Source: JAHEME01 sp034435035 (lineage in GTDB: Bacteria; Chloroflexota; Anaerolineae; Aggregatilineales; UBA3940). From it: DNA of 64,000 nucleotides. The first letter of the stretch is position 1. Every line of letters begins with the position of its first letter. Shown here piece by piece: positions 7,704 through 15,861 of the stretch. Both the position numbers and the translations under genes were made by a program. The notes under the pieces were generated by a model. That model was not told the DNA's origin. It saw only the letters and a program-made list of their open reading frames with translations, and did not search any database. Location of the stretch: assembly GCA_034435035.1 (NCBI GenBank), contig DAOTXW010000003.1, positions 16,382-80,381 on the forward strand, read 5' to 3'.

Positions 7704-8924
7704 TCAGGCCAGATAGTCGCGCAGGTTGTGCGCCAGGCGGGGATGGCGCAGACGGCGCAGCGCTTCTTTCTCCAGCTGGCGGATACGCTCGCGGGACAGG
7801 CCAAACTTGTTGGCGATTTCTTCCAGGGTATGCTGCTCGCCTCCACCCAGCCCGAAGCGCAGCCGCAGGATATGGGCCTGGCGGGGAGTGAGCTCGGAGA
7901 GGACTTCCTCGATCGTTTCCTGCAGCAGATGGTGAGCGGCTGCCTCTCCTGGCTCCGGAGTATCCTGATCTTCGATGAAGTCGCCGAACTCACTGTCGCC
8001 GTCGTCGCCTACCGGGCGCTCCAGCGCGATGGCGTGCTGGCTGGCGTCCATCATGCCGCGCACGTTTTCGGCGGGGATATCCATCTCCTCAGCGATCTCC
8101 TCTGGCGTCGGTCGGCGGCCCAGCTCCTGTTCCAGCAGCTGAGCCGTTCGGTACATTTGCCGGATGCGCTCAGTCATATGTAGAGGGATGCGGATCGTGC
8201 GCGTTTTCTGCGCCAGAGCGCGCGTGATGGCCTGTCTGATCCACCAGGTAGCATAGGTGCTGAAACGGTTGCCGCGGGTATAGTCGTACTTATCGACGGC
8301 CCGCATCAGCCCGACGTTTCCTTCCTGAATCAGGTCGGGAAACGGGAGGCCCTGGCCCATATAGCGCTTGGCGATGCTCACCACCAGGCGAGTATTAGCC
8401 CGCCCCAGATGCTCACGGGCTTCCTGGGCCTGCTCAATCTGGGCGATCATCTCCGCCCGCTCGGTCAGGCCAAGCTCGCCACTGTTTTCGATCAGCCGGC
8501 GCGCGCGGCGTCCCCGTTCAATCCGCTTGGCCAGGTCCACTTCTTCGCTGGCGGTGAGCAGCGGCTCCTGCGCCATCTGACGGAAGTAAAGGCCAACCGG
8601 ATCGTCAGCTGAGACCGCATTGATATCGGCGATCGGATCCTCGTCGATGCTTTCATCTTCCAGCGTCTTCAGGTCGAGCGCGGTTACGGTTTCTTCCTGA
8701 TGGCGAACCTCAATACCCAGTGACTGAAGCTCGTCCAGGAGCGACTCGACGGTTGACTCATCGAGATCGTCCGCCATAACCTCGACAAGGTCTTCATAAG
8801 TCACGTAACCGTGGCGCTCGGCCCGGCTCAGAAGTTCGTGTAACACGGTATTGCGTGAATCGTGGTACGCATGCGGCACTGGTTGCACCCTATCCATCAT
8901 GTCCAGTATGTCGTCCCCGATCAT
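7704..8924 (-). CDS. rpoD: Primary RNA polymerase sigma factor (RpoD/SigA)
   Basis: Group 1 sigma-70 factor that directs housekeeping transcription. In order: an N-terminal region resembling 1.1, region 1.2 (DPVGLYFRQMAQEPLLTASEE), region 2 with DLIQEGNVGLMRAVDKYDY and FSTYATWWIRQAI, region 3, and region 4.2 with a helix-turn-helix (LEEIANKFGLSRERIRQLE). At 406 residues it is a compact SigA. AGAGGA precedes ATG 8924. Many promoters in this window match the consensus that such a factor recognises. The promoter region carries an operator-like inverted repeat. Confidence 0.96.
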   Translation of the reverse strand: MIGDDILDMMDRVQPVPHAYHDSRNTVLHELLSRAERHGYVTYEDLVEVMADDLDESTVESLLDELQSLGIEVRHQEETVTALDLKTLEDESIDEDPIADINAVSADDPVGLYFRQMAQEPLLTASEEVDLAKRIERGRRARRLIENSGELGLTERAEMIAQIEQAQEAREHLGRANTRLVVSIAKRYMGQGLPFPDLIQEGNVGLMRAVDKYDYTRGNRFSTYATWWIRQAITRALAQKTRTIRIPLHMTERIRQMYRTAQLLEQELGRRPTPEEIAEEMDIPAENVRGMMDASQHAIALERPVGDDGDSEFGDFIEDQDTPEPGEAAAHHLLQETIEEVLSELTPRQAHILRLRFGLGGGEQHTLEEIANKFGLSRERIRQLEKEALRRLRHPRLAHNLRDYLA

Positions 8925-8954
8925 AGTCCTCTGGCAGCAGCGGCAGAATCAAGG

Positions 8955-8970
8955 TGCCTGCCGGCAGGCA
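8955..8970 (-). repeat. 16-bp perfect palindrome in the rpoD leader
   Basis: TGCCTGCCGGCAGGCA begins within a few bases of the predicted rpoD transcription start. In RNA it would fold as a short 5'-end hairpin. Confidence 0.6.
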
Positions 8971-8979
8971 AGCCTTGTT

Positions 8980-9008
8980 ATTGTAGCATGGATGATTTGT
9001 GAAATCAA
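8980..9008 (-). promoter_or_regulatory. rpoD promoter with an overlapping inverted repeat
   Basis: The minus strand reads TTGATT (9008-9003), a 17-bp spacer and TACAAT (8985-8980). The inverted repeat TGATTT-N3-AAATCA at 8993-9007 covers most of the -35 box, which suggests a repressor site. Confidence 0.7.
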
Positions 9009-9100
9009 ACACAGTTATGATCCCGGATCATCCTCGCCCGCGGGGTGTGACAGCCCCGGGATGGTCTCTGCCAATGCCATCCACCGATCGCACCGGGCTT

Positions 9101-10447
9101 CTACCCTGTGCCGCCTCTACTGCGCTCGGGCGGGCTGGAAGCCGGTCGGCGCCGGATGCCAGCCCAATCCTGAAGCATATCATCAATTACGTTGAAATAG
9201 AACCAGAGGCCGCCGGTGACGGCTACGAGCACCACCATGATGAACCACAGGAAGCGGACATCCGATTCCAGAAAAGACTCCAGAAACCCATAGCGCGGGT
9301 TGATCAGCGCATGGCTGAAGATGAACGCAACCGGCACAAAACCCAGGGCCCACACCGCTTTGCTCCAGCGAAAGATCGGCTGCCCGGAGCTGTAGGCGAA
9401 AGGTAGCATCTCGAAGAATGTGGTCTGCAGGGCGATTAGAAAGACCGCCAGACCGATATTGGCCAGGCTGGTGAGAGCGGCCGCGGCGAGGCGGGCCACG
9501 CGGTATTCAAGCGTGATATCCAGCGCAGAGACAACCAGCCCGGTAAGCGCCCAACCCAGCAGTGCCAGCGTTATAAGCACAATCAGAGTCATGGCCCCCA
9601 GTGCGCGGTCGCGCTGCGCCTGCTGGAGAGGATCCGCTGCTGCCCCGACCTCAGCGCCGCCGGGAGTTCCGAATACAATGCCCGGAGAGAGATTGGCCAC
9701 CCGCGAGATCGCCACAGTGATGGCAGCGACTGCCAGATTGACCGGATACAGGCTGAAGTGCGACGGCTCACGCCAGAGCGCTGCCACGATCCGGCGGGCA
9801 ATGTCTCCGGCTGAGCTGACCAGCCCCACGCTGAAAGCCAGGGTCACAGCCAGCAGCACACCCTCACGGCTGAAGATGGATGTGCCGCGCTCCAGGAAGG
9901 CGAAGATCACCCCATACAGAGCAAAGATCAACAGGACCAGGGGAAGCGTCAGGCAGCCACGGCGGACGCCGCGTCCCAAAGTCCAGGAGGCCATGCCTGA
10001 CAGACGGCGAACCAGCCCGGTAATGCCGAAGGCATGCAGCCATGCCTGCACCCGCGGCTCCTCATCACGCAGCATGTTGGAGAGGATCGAGGATGTCGCG
10101 CCAAAGACCAGCGCCATGATAATGGCCAGGAACAGGTTGGTGCCGATGACGCGGGGGTCGGTAGAGAGCTGGCGGAGGAGTGGCACCGCGGCAAACAAAG
10201 GAAACGGCCTGACCTGGCCGCGCAGAGGTACGATCTCGCCCGGGCGCAGATCTGCCGGGATCTCCAGCCCGCCAAATGGATCGCCGGGGATTTTGCCGGT
10301 ATCGATCGCGGGCGGCTCAGGAAGCCCAGGGAACAGGCGCTGAGCGTCAATCCAGCCGAGGCTGGCCAGCAGGATGAAGACAATCAGAGTCGCTGTGATG
10401 CAGAAGAAGATGAGGAAAGCTACCAGCCGCACAACAAGCTTGAGCAT
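9101..10447 (-). CDS. Polytopic membrane protein of unknown function
   Basis: Not recognised. The 448-residue protein has an N-terminal hydrophobic helix (about residues 3-31), a hydrophilic Pro-rich stretch to about residue 95, and then roughly eight further membrane helices. The segment RVANLSPGIVFGTPGG and a later Phe-Glu-rich loop (QTTFFEMLPF) stand out, and the C-terminal tail is short and basic. No catalytic signature was found. It has its own promoter, divergent from the amino-acid ABC operon; rpoD lies 176 bp downstream with its own promoter. A membrane protease or transporter role cannot be excluded. Confidence 0.8.
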   Translation of the reverse strand: MLKLVVRLVAFLIFFCITATLIVFILLASLGWIDAQRLFPGLPEPPAIDTGKIPGDPFGGLEIPADLRPGEIVPLRGQVRPFPLFAAVPLLRQLSTDPRVIGTNLFLAIIMALVFGATSSILSNMLRDEEPRVQAWLHAFGITGLVRRLSGMASWTLGRGVRRGCLTLPLVLLIFALYGVIFAFLERGTSIFSREGVLLAVTLAFSVGLVSSAGDIARRIVAALWREPSHFSLYPVNLAVAAITVAISRVANLSPGIVFGTPGGAEVGAAADPLQQAQRDRALGAMTLIVLITLALLGWALTGLVVSALDITLEYRVARLAAAALTSLANIGLAVFLIALQTTFFEMLPFAYSSGQPIFRWSKAVWALGFVPVAFIFSHALINPRYGFLESFLESDVRFLWFIMVVLVAVTGGLWFYFNVIDDMLQDWAGIRRRPASSPPERSRGGTG

Positions 10448-10477
10448 GCATGCACTCCGCCGATCTATCGTCCTGTC

Positions 10478-10506
10478 ATTCTGGGGCAGGTTGCATCAGA
10501 TGTCAA
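10478..10506 (-). promoter_or_regulatory. Promoter of the unknown membrane protein
   Basis: Minus-strand TTGACA (10506-10501), 17-bp spacer, CAGAAT (10483-10478), about 30 bp before the start codon. Confidence 0.65.
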
Positions 10507-10542
10507 CAGACGAACATCCGCTGTTTCCATGCCGCCTCCTGT

Positions 10543-10572
10543 TTGACAGTCATTTCAAACCTACCTTATACT
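10543..10572 (+). promoter_or_regulatory. Promoter of the amino-acid ABC operon
   Basis: TTGACA (10543-10548) and TATACT (10567-10572) with 18 bp between them; TTATAC at 17 bp is equivalent. This is among the strongest promoters in the window. Confidence 0.85.
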
Positions 10573-10580
10573 GAGGCTGT

Positions 10581-10638
10581 CAGCTAACGCGGTAGCTGAG
10601 CCGCGCTTTATTGGCGCAGGCGCGGCAGCAGTCTTTTC
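10581..10638 (+). promoter_or_regulatory. Structured leader, possible attenuator
   Basis: Two short stems follow the promoter: CAGCTA/TAGCTG (10581-10586 with 10593-10598) and GCCGCGC/GCGCGGC (10600-10606 with 10620-10626). A pyrimidine-rich TCTTTTCCTTTTC tract comes next. It resembles a weak terminator before the binding-protein gene. No known riboswitch class was recognised. Confidence 0.35.
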
Positions 10639-10674
10639 CTTTTCACGATCCTGGACAAGGAGGAGCGTTCTATT

Positions 10675-11643
10675 ATGCGTACCGGATTGACTCGCAGGGT
10701 AGGTATCGCTTGTGCACTGCTTGCGCTGGCTGTTGTGATGGCGGCGTGCGCACCAGCAGCCGGTGAGACAGGAGGGGGTGGCGGCGAGGAAGCTGATGAT
10801 AAGCTGGCCGAGATCATGGCTCGTGGGACGCTGGTTGTCTCATCCGATCCGGCCTACCCGCCTCAGTCGGAGCTGGTTGAAGGGGCCACACGGCCTGCTG
10901 ATACGAAGTGCGCCGATGATCAGCGCACCGCTGCCGAGCTGCGCGGTTTCGATATCGACACGGCGGTTGAGATCGCCACGCGGATGGGGCTGGAGGCGTG
11001 TTTTGTCACGCCGGACTGGACCCTGATCACCAGCGGGAACTGGGCGGATCGCTGGGATTTGAGCATCGGGTCGATGACGATAACACCTGAGCGCATGGAG
11101 CCGCTGTACTTCACGCAGCCGTACTATACGACTCCGGCGGCCTTCTTCGTGCATGTTGACAACACGTCGTTCTCCGGCCCGGCGGATCTATCGGGTGCGA
11201 CCATCGGCGTGTGCGCAGGCTGCACCTACGAATCCTATCTGAACAAGAATCTGGAGATCCCGGGCGTCACCATCGACTTCATTGTGGATGACGCGACCAT
11301 CCAGGTCTATGACACAGATACCTCGGCGCTGCAGGACCTGGCGCTGGGGGATGGAACCCGCCTGGATGCTGTGCTGACCGCACAGCCAACCGGCGAGGGC
11401 GTGATCGCGGACGGCCTGCCGCTCAAGCAGCTGGGCGACCCGGTCTATTTCGAGTATCTTGCTGGCGCCGTGGATAAAGCGTCCGGCAAGGATCCCGTAT
11501 CGCTGGTGCAGAAGGTCAATGAAGTGATCAACGCCATGCACGCTGATGGTACACTCAGGGCGCTATCTGAGGAGTACTATGGCCTTGATCTGACCGCGGC
11601 GGCAGCCACTTTCAACGTTGACAGCCTGGGTCAGCTCCCGTAA
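10675..11643 (+). CDS. Amino-acid ABC transporter substrate-binding lipoprotein
   Basis: Family 3 solute-binding protein that captures polar amino acids outside the membrane. The lipoprotein signal peptide ends in the lipobox VMAAC (Cys at about residue 25), and an acidic/glycine linker tethers the receptor. The mature part has the two-lobe pattern: GTLVVSSDPAYPP, GFDIDTAVEIATRMG, and SIGSMTITPERME, which binds the ligand carboxylate. AAGGAGG precedes the ATG. It is the first gene of a binding protein-permease-ATPase operon. The ligand cannot be assigned. Confidence 0.92.
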   Translation: MRTGLTRRVGIACALLALAVVMAACAPAAGETGGGGGEEADDKLAEIMARGTLVVSSDPAYPPQSELVEGATRPADTKCADDQRTAAELRGFDIDTAVEIATRMGLEACFVTPDWTLITSGNWADRWDLSIGSMTITPERMEPLYFTQPYYTTPAAFFVHVDNTSFSGPADLSGATIGVCAGCTYESYLNKNLEIPGVTIDFIVDDATIQVYDTDTSALQDLALGDGTRLDAVLTAQPTGEGVIADGLPLKQLGDPVYFEYLAGAVDKASGKDPVSLVQKVNEVINAMHADGTLRALSEEYYGLDLTAAAATFNVDSLGQLP

Positions 11644-11669
11644 CTCTCGCCGCCTGCGCGGCATCCTGC

Positions 11670-11703
11670 ATGCGGCGCGGATTGCGCACAATCCGCGCCG
11701 CAT
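11670..11703 (+). terminator. Stable hairpin after the binding-protein gene
   Basis: Perfect 14-bp GC-rich stem (11670-11683 with 11690-11703) and a six-base loop, without a U-run, 26 bp after the stop. It is probably a partial terminator or 3'-stabilising structure that keeps the binding protein in excess over its permease. Confidence 0.7.
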
Positions 11704-11734
11704 TAGCAGATAGCCCCTGAGATAACTAAAGAAC

Positions 11735-12607
11735 ATGAGCGCTGATACAGTGCGGTCTGCACTTCCGTTTGAACAGGACCCCGATCGTGAGATGGGGCAG
11801 CGGTTGATGGCGGAGCAGCGCCGGGGACAGCTTTTCACCCGGTTCAAAGTCGGCATTGTGTGGATGGTGCTGGTGGGTGCTCTGGCTGGCGCGCTGCTGC
11901 AGCTGCGCTTCCAGCCGGGTTACATGATTGAGCATGCGGGGTTCGTGCTGGAAGGCATCGGCACGACCATCGGCGTATCTGTGGTGTCAATTCTTATTGC
12001 AGCCGTGCTGGCCTTGTTCGGTGCACTGGGCCGGCTGTCGAACAACTCCATTGCTCAGGGCCTGGCTGGCTTCTATATTTCGGTGATCCGCGGCACTCCC
12101 CTGCTGATCCAGATCTACCTGATCTACCTCGGCCTGCCGCAGATCGGGCAGCAGCTGACATCGATGGGCATCCCCTTCCTGGGCGAGCTGTTGATCCTCC
12201 AGGCGGTGCCGGCGGGCATCCTTGCGCTCAGCCTGAACTATGGCGCATACATGACCGAGATCTTCCGGGCCGGTATCCAATCGATCGGCCACGGGCAGAC
12301 CGAGGCGGCCCATGCGCTGGGGATGACCGAATGGCAGGTGCTGCGCAGGGTGATCCTCCCGCAGGCGGTGCGTGTGATCATCCCTGACATTGGTAACCAG
12401 TTCATTGCCATGCAGAAGGACTCAGCGCTCATCTCTATCATGGGTGTCTGGGAGATCACGTTCCGGGCCAGCCGCTTCGCCCGGCGTGACAGCAAATTCA
12501 TGGAAATGTTCTTGCTGGCAGCCTTGCTGTACTGGATCCTGACCATCGTATCTGCGTGGATTCTGAGCCGGCTAGAGCAACGGATGGCGCATGCTTATGA
12601 GCGATGA
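11735..12607 (+). CDS. Amino-acid ABC transporter permease (HisM/GlnP type)
   Basis: Inner-membrane permease with an MetI-like fold. After a hydrophilic N-terminus of about 35 residues there is one helix, followed by the family core: GIGTTIGVSVVSI, FYISVIRGTPLLIQIYLIY and NYGAYMTEIFRAGIQSI. The EAA loop is EAAHALGMTEWQVLRRVILPQ, which docks the ATPase. The 290 residues include a longer cytoplasmic N-terminus than usual. It is the only permease in the operon, so it should form a homodimer. Confidence 0.92.
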   Translation: MSADTVRSALPFEQDPDREMGQRLMAEQRRGQLFTRFKVGIVWMVLVGALAGALLQLRFQPGYMIEHAGFVLEGIGTTIGVSVVSILIAAVLALFGALGRLSNNSIAQGLAGFYISVIRGTPLLIQIYLIYLGLPQIGQQLTSMGIPFLGELLILQAVPAGILALSLNYGAYMTEIFRAGIQSIGHGQTEAAHALGMTEWQVLRRVILPQAVRVIIPDIGNQFIAMQKDSALISIMGVWEITFRASRFARRDSKFMEMFLLAALLYWILTIVSAWILSRLEQRMAHAYER

Positions 12608-13382
12608 AAATAGACGACATCAGCCAGCCAGTGGCCCGCCCATCGTGGAAGTTAGCAACCTGCACAAGTGGTTTGGGATGCTGCATGTTCTGCGAGGAGT
12701 GTCGTTCACGGTACAGCCGAGAGAAGTCGTGGTTCTGATCGGGCGCAGCGGATCGGGCAAGAGCACCCTGCTGCGCTGTCTGAACTATCTGGAGACGCCC
12801 TCGGCGGGCAGGATCACGATTGATGGCATCACCGCCACAGTGACTGCTCGCGAGAAACCCAGCCGCCAGCAGATCCGTGATCTACGCCTGCGCACCGGGA
12901 TGGTGTTTCAGGAGTTCAATCTCTTCCCTCACATGACCGTGCTGGAGAACGTGATCGAAGGGCTGGTCACGGTCAAGGGAATGAGCCAGGATGCTGCTGT
13001 CCCGATCGGCGAAAGCAATCTGGCGCGCGTGGGGTTGCTGGATAAGCGAGACGTGCATCCGATCCGCCTGTCTGGCGGGCAGAAGCAGCGTGTGGCGATC
13101 GCCCGGGCGCTGGCCATGGAGCCGCGCGTGATGTTGTTTGACGAGCCCACCTCGGCGCTCGACCCGGAACTGATCGGGGAGGTGCTCGACGTGATGCATC
13201 AACTGGCTCGTGAAGGTATGACCATGCTGATCGTGAGCCATGAGATGAGCTTCACGCGCGAGGTGGCTCACCGGGTGATCTATGTTGATCAGGGTGAGCT
13301 GGTGGAGGTCGGCAGCCCTGAGCAAATCTTCAATAACCCAACCGATCCGCGCACACGGCAGTTCCTGGAACGCGTCGTGTAA
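12591..13382 (+). CDS. Amino-acid ABC transporter ATP-binding protein (GlnQ type)
   Basis: Cytoplasmic ATPase that powers the importer. Walker A is GRSGSGKST, the Q-loop is MVFQEFNLFPH, the signature is LSGGQKQRVAIARALA, Walker B is VMLFDEPTSALDPE and the H-loop is VSHEM. Two in-frame ATGs (12591 and 12597) both overlap the permease stop, so translation is coupled; I cannot choose between them. A clean intrinsic terminator follows and closes the three-gene operon. Confidence 0.93.
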   Translation: MLMSDENRRHQPASGPPIVEVSNLHKWFGMLHVLRGVSFTVQPREVVVLIGRSGSGKSTLLRCLNYLETPSAGRITIDGITATVTAREKPSRQQIRDLRLRTGMVFQEFNLFPHMTVLENVIEGLVTVKGMSQDAAVPIGESNLARVGLLDKRDVHPIRLSGGQKQRVAIARALAMEPRVMLFDEPTSALDPELIGEVLDVMHQLAREGMTMLIVSHEMSFTREVAHRVIYVDQGELVEVGSPEQIFNNPTDPRTRQFLERVV

Positions 13383-13420
13383 TATTGGATTTTGCCAGAA
13401 CTGGCCGGATTTCCTGAGCG

Positions 13421-13457
13421 AGCAAGCTTCTGGCTGAAACCCAGAGGCTTGCTTTTT
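13421..13457 (+). terminator. Intrinsic terminator of the amino-acid ABC operon
   Basis: A 12-bp stem (13422-13433 with 13441-13452, one G-T pair), a loop of seven bases, and TTTTT at 13453-13457. Confidence 0.88.
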
Positions 13458-13489
13458 GTCACTCTTCCAGCAGGATCATGGAGGACAAG

Positions 13490-14647
13490 ATGCCCGAGCC
13501 AATTCAGATCGGCACTGCCGTTGCCCGCCCGGGATCTATCCAGTACGGGCAATGGGACGCATTGTCTCATCCGACCGGGCATGTTGAATTCATGCCGGTT
13601 ATCATCGCCCAGGGGCGCGAAGAGGGGCCCTGCCTCTGGCTGACGGCGGGTATCCACGGCCCGGAGCACAGCGGGCCGGCGGTGCTGTACCATCTGCTGA
13701 CCGAGGATCTGGCGCAGCGGATGAGAGGGACGATTGTGGCCTTCCCGGCGCTTTGCCCGGCAGGGCTTCGGACCATGACCTATGTCCCCTATCATGCTCC
13801 CTACAACCCTAACCGGATGTGGCCGGATGGGCGCCCGGCCAGCCCCCCTGATGACGACCGCGACCCACCCTCCTCGCTGGAGATCGCCTTCGGGCGGTTG
13901 TTTGAACTGATGCAGCAGAGTGCGGACATGCTGATCGACTACCATAATGCCTGGACGGGGTCGATCTCATTCGCTTTCCGGGATCGGGTGCTGTATCGGG
14001 CTGATACCCACGCAGATGAGAACCGCGCGGCCGCTGAGGCGCTGTCTGCCGCACAGGAGCAGATGCTGGAAGCCTACGGGCATACCGTTGTGATCGAGTT
14101 CCCGCCCGAAAAGTACATTACCGAAGATCTGCATCGGGCCACATCATCCTCGGCGCTGCTGGTGGCCGGTATCCCCGGGTTTACCGTCGAGCTGGGGACA
14201 GGCCATATGCCCGACCCGGCGATCACGCGGGCGTCAGTCGCCGGGACCCGCAACGTGATGAGGAGGGCGGGGATGCTGGATGGCCCCATGGAACCCATCG
14301 AAGGGATTGTGAAGATAGATCCCGGCTTTCCGGTTCGCCGGGCGACGACCCCGCGGGCGCGGGAAGCCTGCGTGATCCTGCACCTGGCCGAGCCGGGTGA
14401 CCTGATCCACCCGGGCGACCCGATCGCGGAAGTGCGGGATGTCTGGGGGCGCCCACTGGGAGAGGGGGTGCTGCGCGCTGAGCACGACGGATTTGTCATC
14501 GGACGGTCGCACGGCATCTATTTCTACCCGGGGACGGCGATCTACACCCTGGCAGTGCGCGACACAGCGCCGCTGGTTGTGCCGTACCCCGAGACATTCT
14601 TCCGGCCTGAGGGTCGGCGAAACGACGATTTTCTCAAGCAGCGCTAG
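13490..14647 (+). CDS. Succinylglutamate desuccinylase/aspartoacylase-family hydrolase
   Basis: Zinc-dependent M14-like deacylase that would split an N-acyl amino acid or similar amide. The metal motif GIHGPEHSG gives H56 and E59. The third ligand is probably the His of LIDYHN, and FTVELGTG may carry the catalytic Glu. ATG 13490 is chosen because GGAGG ends 5 bp before it; an ATG 12 bp upstream lies across that ribosome site. The 385 residues end in a beta-rich domain typical of the family. With the acyltransferase-like gene downstream it may process compounds brought in by the importer, but a terminator separates them from that operon. Confidence 0.85.
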   Translation: MPEPIQIGTAVARPGSIQYGQWDALSHPTGHVEFMPVIIAQGREEGPCLWLTAGIHGPEHSGPAVLYHLLTEDLAQRMRGTIVAFPALCPAGLRTMTYVPYHAPYNPNRMWPDGRPASPPDDDRDPPSSLEIAFGRLFELMQQSADMLIDYHNAWTGSISFAFRDRVLYRADTHADENRAAAEALSAAQEQMLEAYGHTVVIEFPPEKYITEDLHRATSSSALLVAGIPGFTVELGTGHMPDPAITRASVAGTRNVMRRAGMLDGPMEPIEGIVKIDPGFPVRRATTPRAREACVILHLAEPGDLIHPGDPIAEVRDVWGRPLGEGVLRAEHDGFVIGRSHGIYFYPGTAIYTLAVRDTAPLVVPYPETFFRPEGRRNDDFLKQR

Positions 14648-14711
14648 CAGGGGCGCCATCGTTTTCCACACTGATAGAACAGCAGGACTCAATAGTCTTT
14701 CACCGGGGTAG

Positions 14712-15803
14712 ATGTCTATGGCAACAGCCACACCATCCATGCCACTTGTGCGTGTCCGCGGCACCCACCGCCAGATGGGCCAGCAGATCGGCGAGGCGTG
14801 CGCTCCAGCGATCCATCGGATGCTGAACACCTATAAACAGGCTTTTCAAGAGGCCTATGACGATCTGGAGCTGGAGTGGGAGGACGCCACTCTGCAGGCA
14901 CGCAAGTATCATCCGTTCGCTCAGGAGCATACTCCGCAGTACATCGAAGAACTCATCGGCATAGCTGAGGGGTCTGGCGCGGCGCTGGACGATCTGATGG
15001 TGGTTAACTGCGCCGAAGCGATCCTGTCCGATGCGCTGATCCTCGGCTGCACAAGTCTGGGCGTGAGCAGCGAGCGGACGCAGAACGGGCACGTGCTGAT
15101 AGCGCATAACGAAGACTGGCTGCCCGAAGATGAGCCGAATACCTTCCTGGTGCATGCCACGCCGGAAGGCGAGCCGCCCTACCTGGGCATCAGCTACGGC
15201 GGCCTGCTGGTGAACATTGGATTCAACGCCGCCGGGATCGCCCAGTGCTGCGATTCAGTCTACCCGACGGATGTGCGGATCGGGGTGCCGCGGCTGTTCG
15301 TCTCGCGCGCGGTGCTGGCCGCGACTTCGCTGGCGCAGGCGATCCGCACAACGCTGATGCGCTGGCGGGCAGCGGGCTACAATCATCTGATCGCTCACTC
15401 CAGCGGTGAGCTGTACAGTGTGGAGGTCTCAGCGCGGCATTTCGCTACCATCTATGGGATGGATGGGCTGATGGCGCATACCAACAATTACCTGACCCGG
15501 CGCATGAAGCCGCTGGAGCACAAGACCGAGGATCTGATCGGATCGCGGGTGCGGGTGAACCGGGCGCTGCGGCTGCTGCGGCAGACGCGCCATCACACGG
15601 TGGGCACACTGCGAGGCATCCTGAGCGACCACGTGAATTACCCGAACAGCATCTGCTCACACAGCGATGCGACGCAAAAGCCCCTTGATCGGCAGAAAAC
15701 GATCGCCACTCTGATCATGGATCTGACCACCCAGGAAATGCATGTGTGCTGGGGCAACCCGTGCGAGAGCCGGTTCGAGACCTTCCGGCTGGAGGCGTCG
15801 TGA
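14712..15803 (+). CDS. C45-family peptidase / acyl-coenzyme A:6-APA acyltransferase-like Ntn hydrolase
   Basis: N-terminal nucleophile hydrolase of the isopenicillin N acyltransferase type. The predicted self-processing site is before C113 in ILGCTSLGV, and AHNEDW follows about 20 residues later as in the family. The N-terminal segment has the typical VRGTHRQMGQQIGE. At 363 residues it is full length. Bacterial members usually hydrolyse amides of unknown nature rather than make penicillin. It starts 64 bp after the desuccinylase-like gene, so the two may form a unit acting on acylated amino acids. ATG 14718 is an alternative start. Confidence 0.85.
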   Translation: MSMATATPSMPLVRVRGTHRQMGQQIGEACAPAIHRMLNTYKQAFQEAYDDLELEWEDATLQARKYHPFAQEHTPQYIEELIGIAEGSGAALDDLMVVNCAEAILSDALILGCTSLGVSSERTQNGHVLIAHNEDWLPEDEPNTFLVHATPEGEPPYLGISYGGLLVNIGFNAAGIAQCCDSVYPTDVRIGVPRLFVSRAVLAATSLAQAIRTTLMRWRAAGYNHLIAHSSGELYSVEVSARHFATIYGMDGLMAHTNNYLTRRMKPLEHKTEDLIGSRVRVNRALRLLRQTRHHTVGTLRGILSDHVNYPNSICSHSDATQKPLDRQKTIATLIMDLTTQEMHVCWGNPCESRFETFRLEAS

Positions 15804-15815
15804 TGGAGGCAGGAG

Positions 15816-15851
15816 CCTCCGGGTGGAATCAGGCATCCTCCCACCCGGAGG
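15816..15851. terminator. Bidirectional hairpin between convergent genes
   Basis: Perfect 11-bp stem (15816-15826 with 15841-15851) between the C45 hydrolase stop and the wbpB-like stop. It has a 14-base loop and no U-run on either side. Confidence 0.65.
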
Positions 15852-15861
15852 AACAGATGGG

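Noticed and set aside
9420..10343. 307-codon frame on the plus strand inside the unknown membrane gene
   Set aside because: Arg/Ser/Ala-rich composition typical of the opposite strand of a hydrophobic GC-rich gene; no start signal.
14712..15803. Beta-lactam biosynthesis or penicillin acylase cluster
   Set aside because: Only the C45-type fold suggests it; no ACV synthetase or IPNS gene is near, and bacterial C45 proteins have wider roles.
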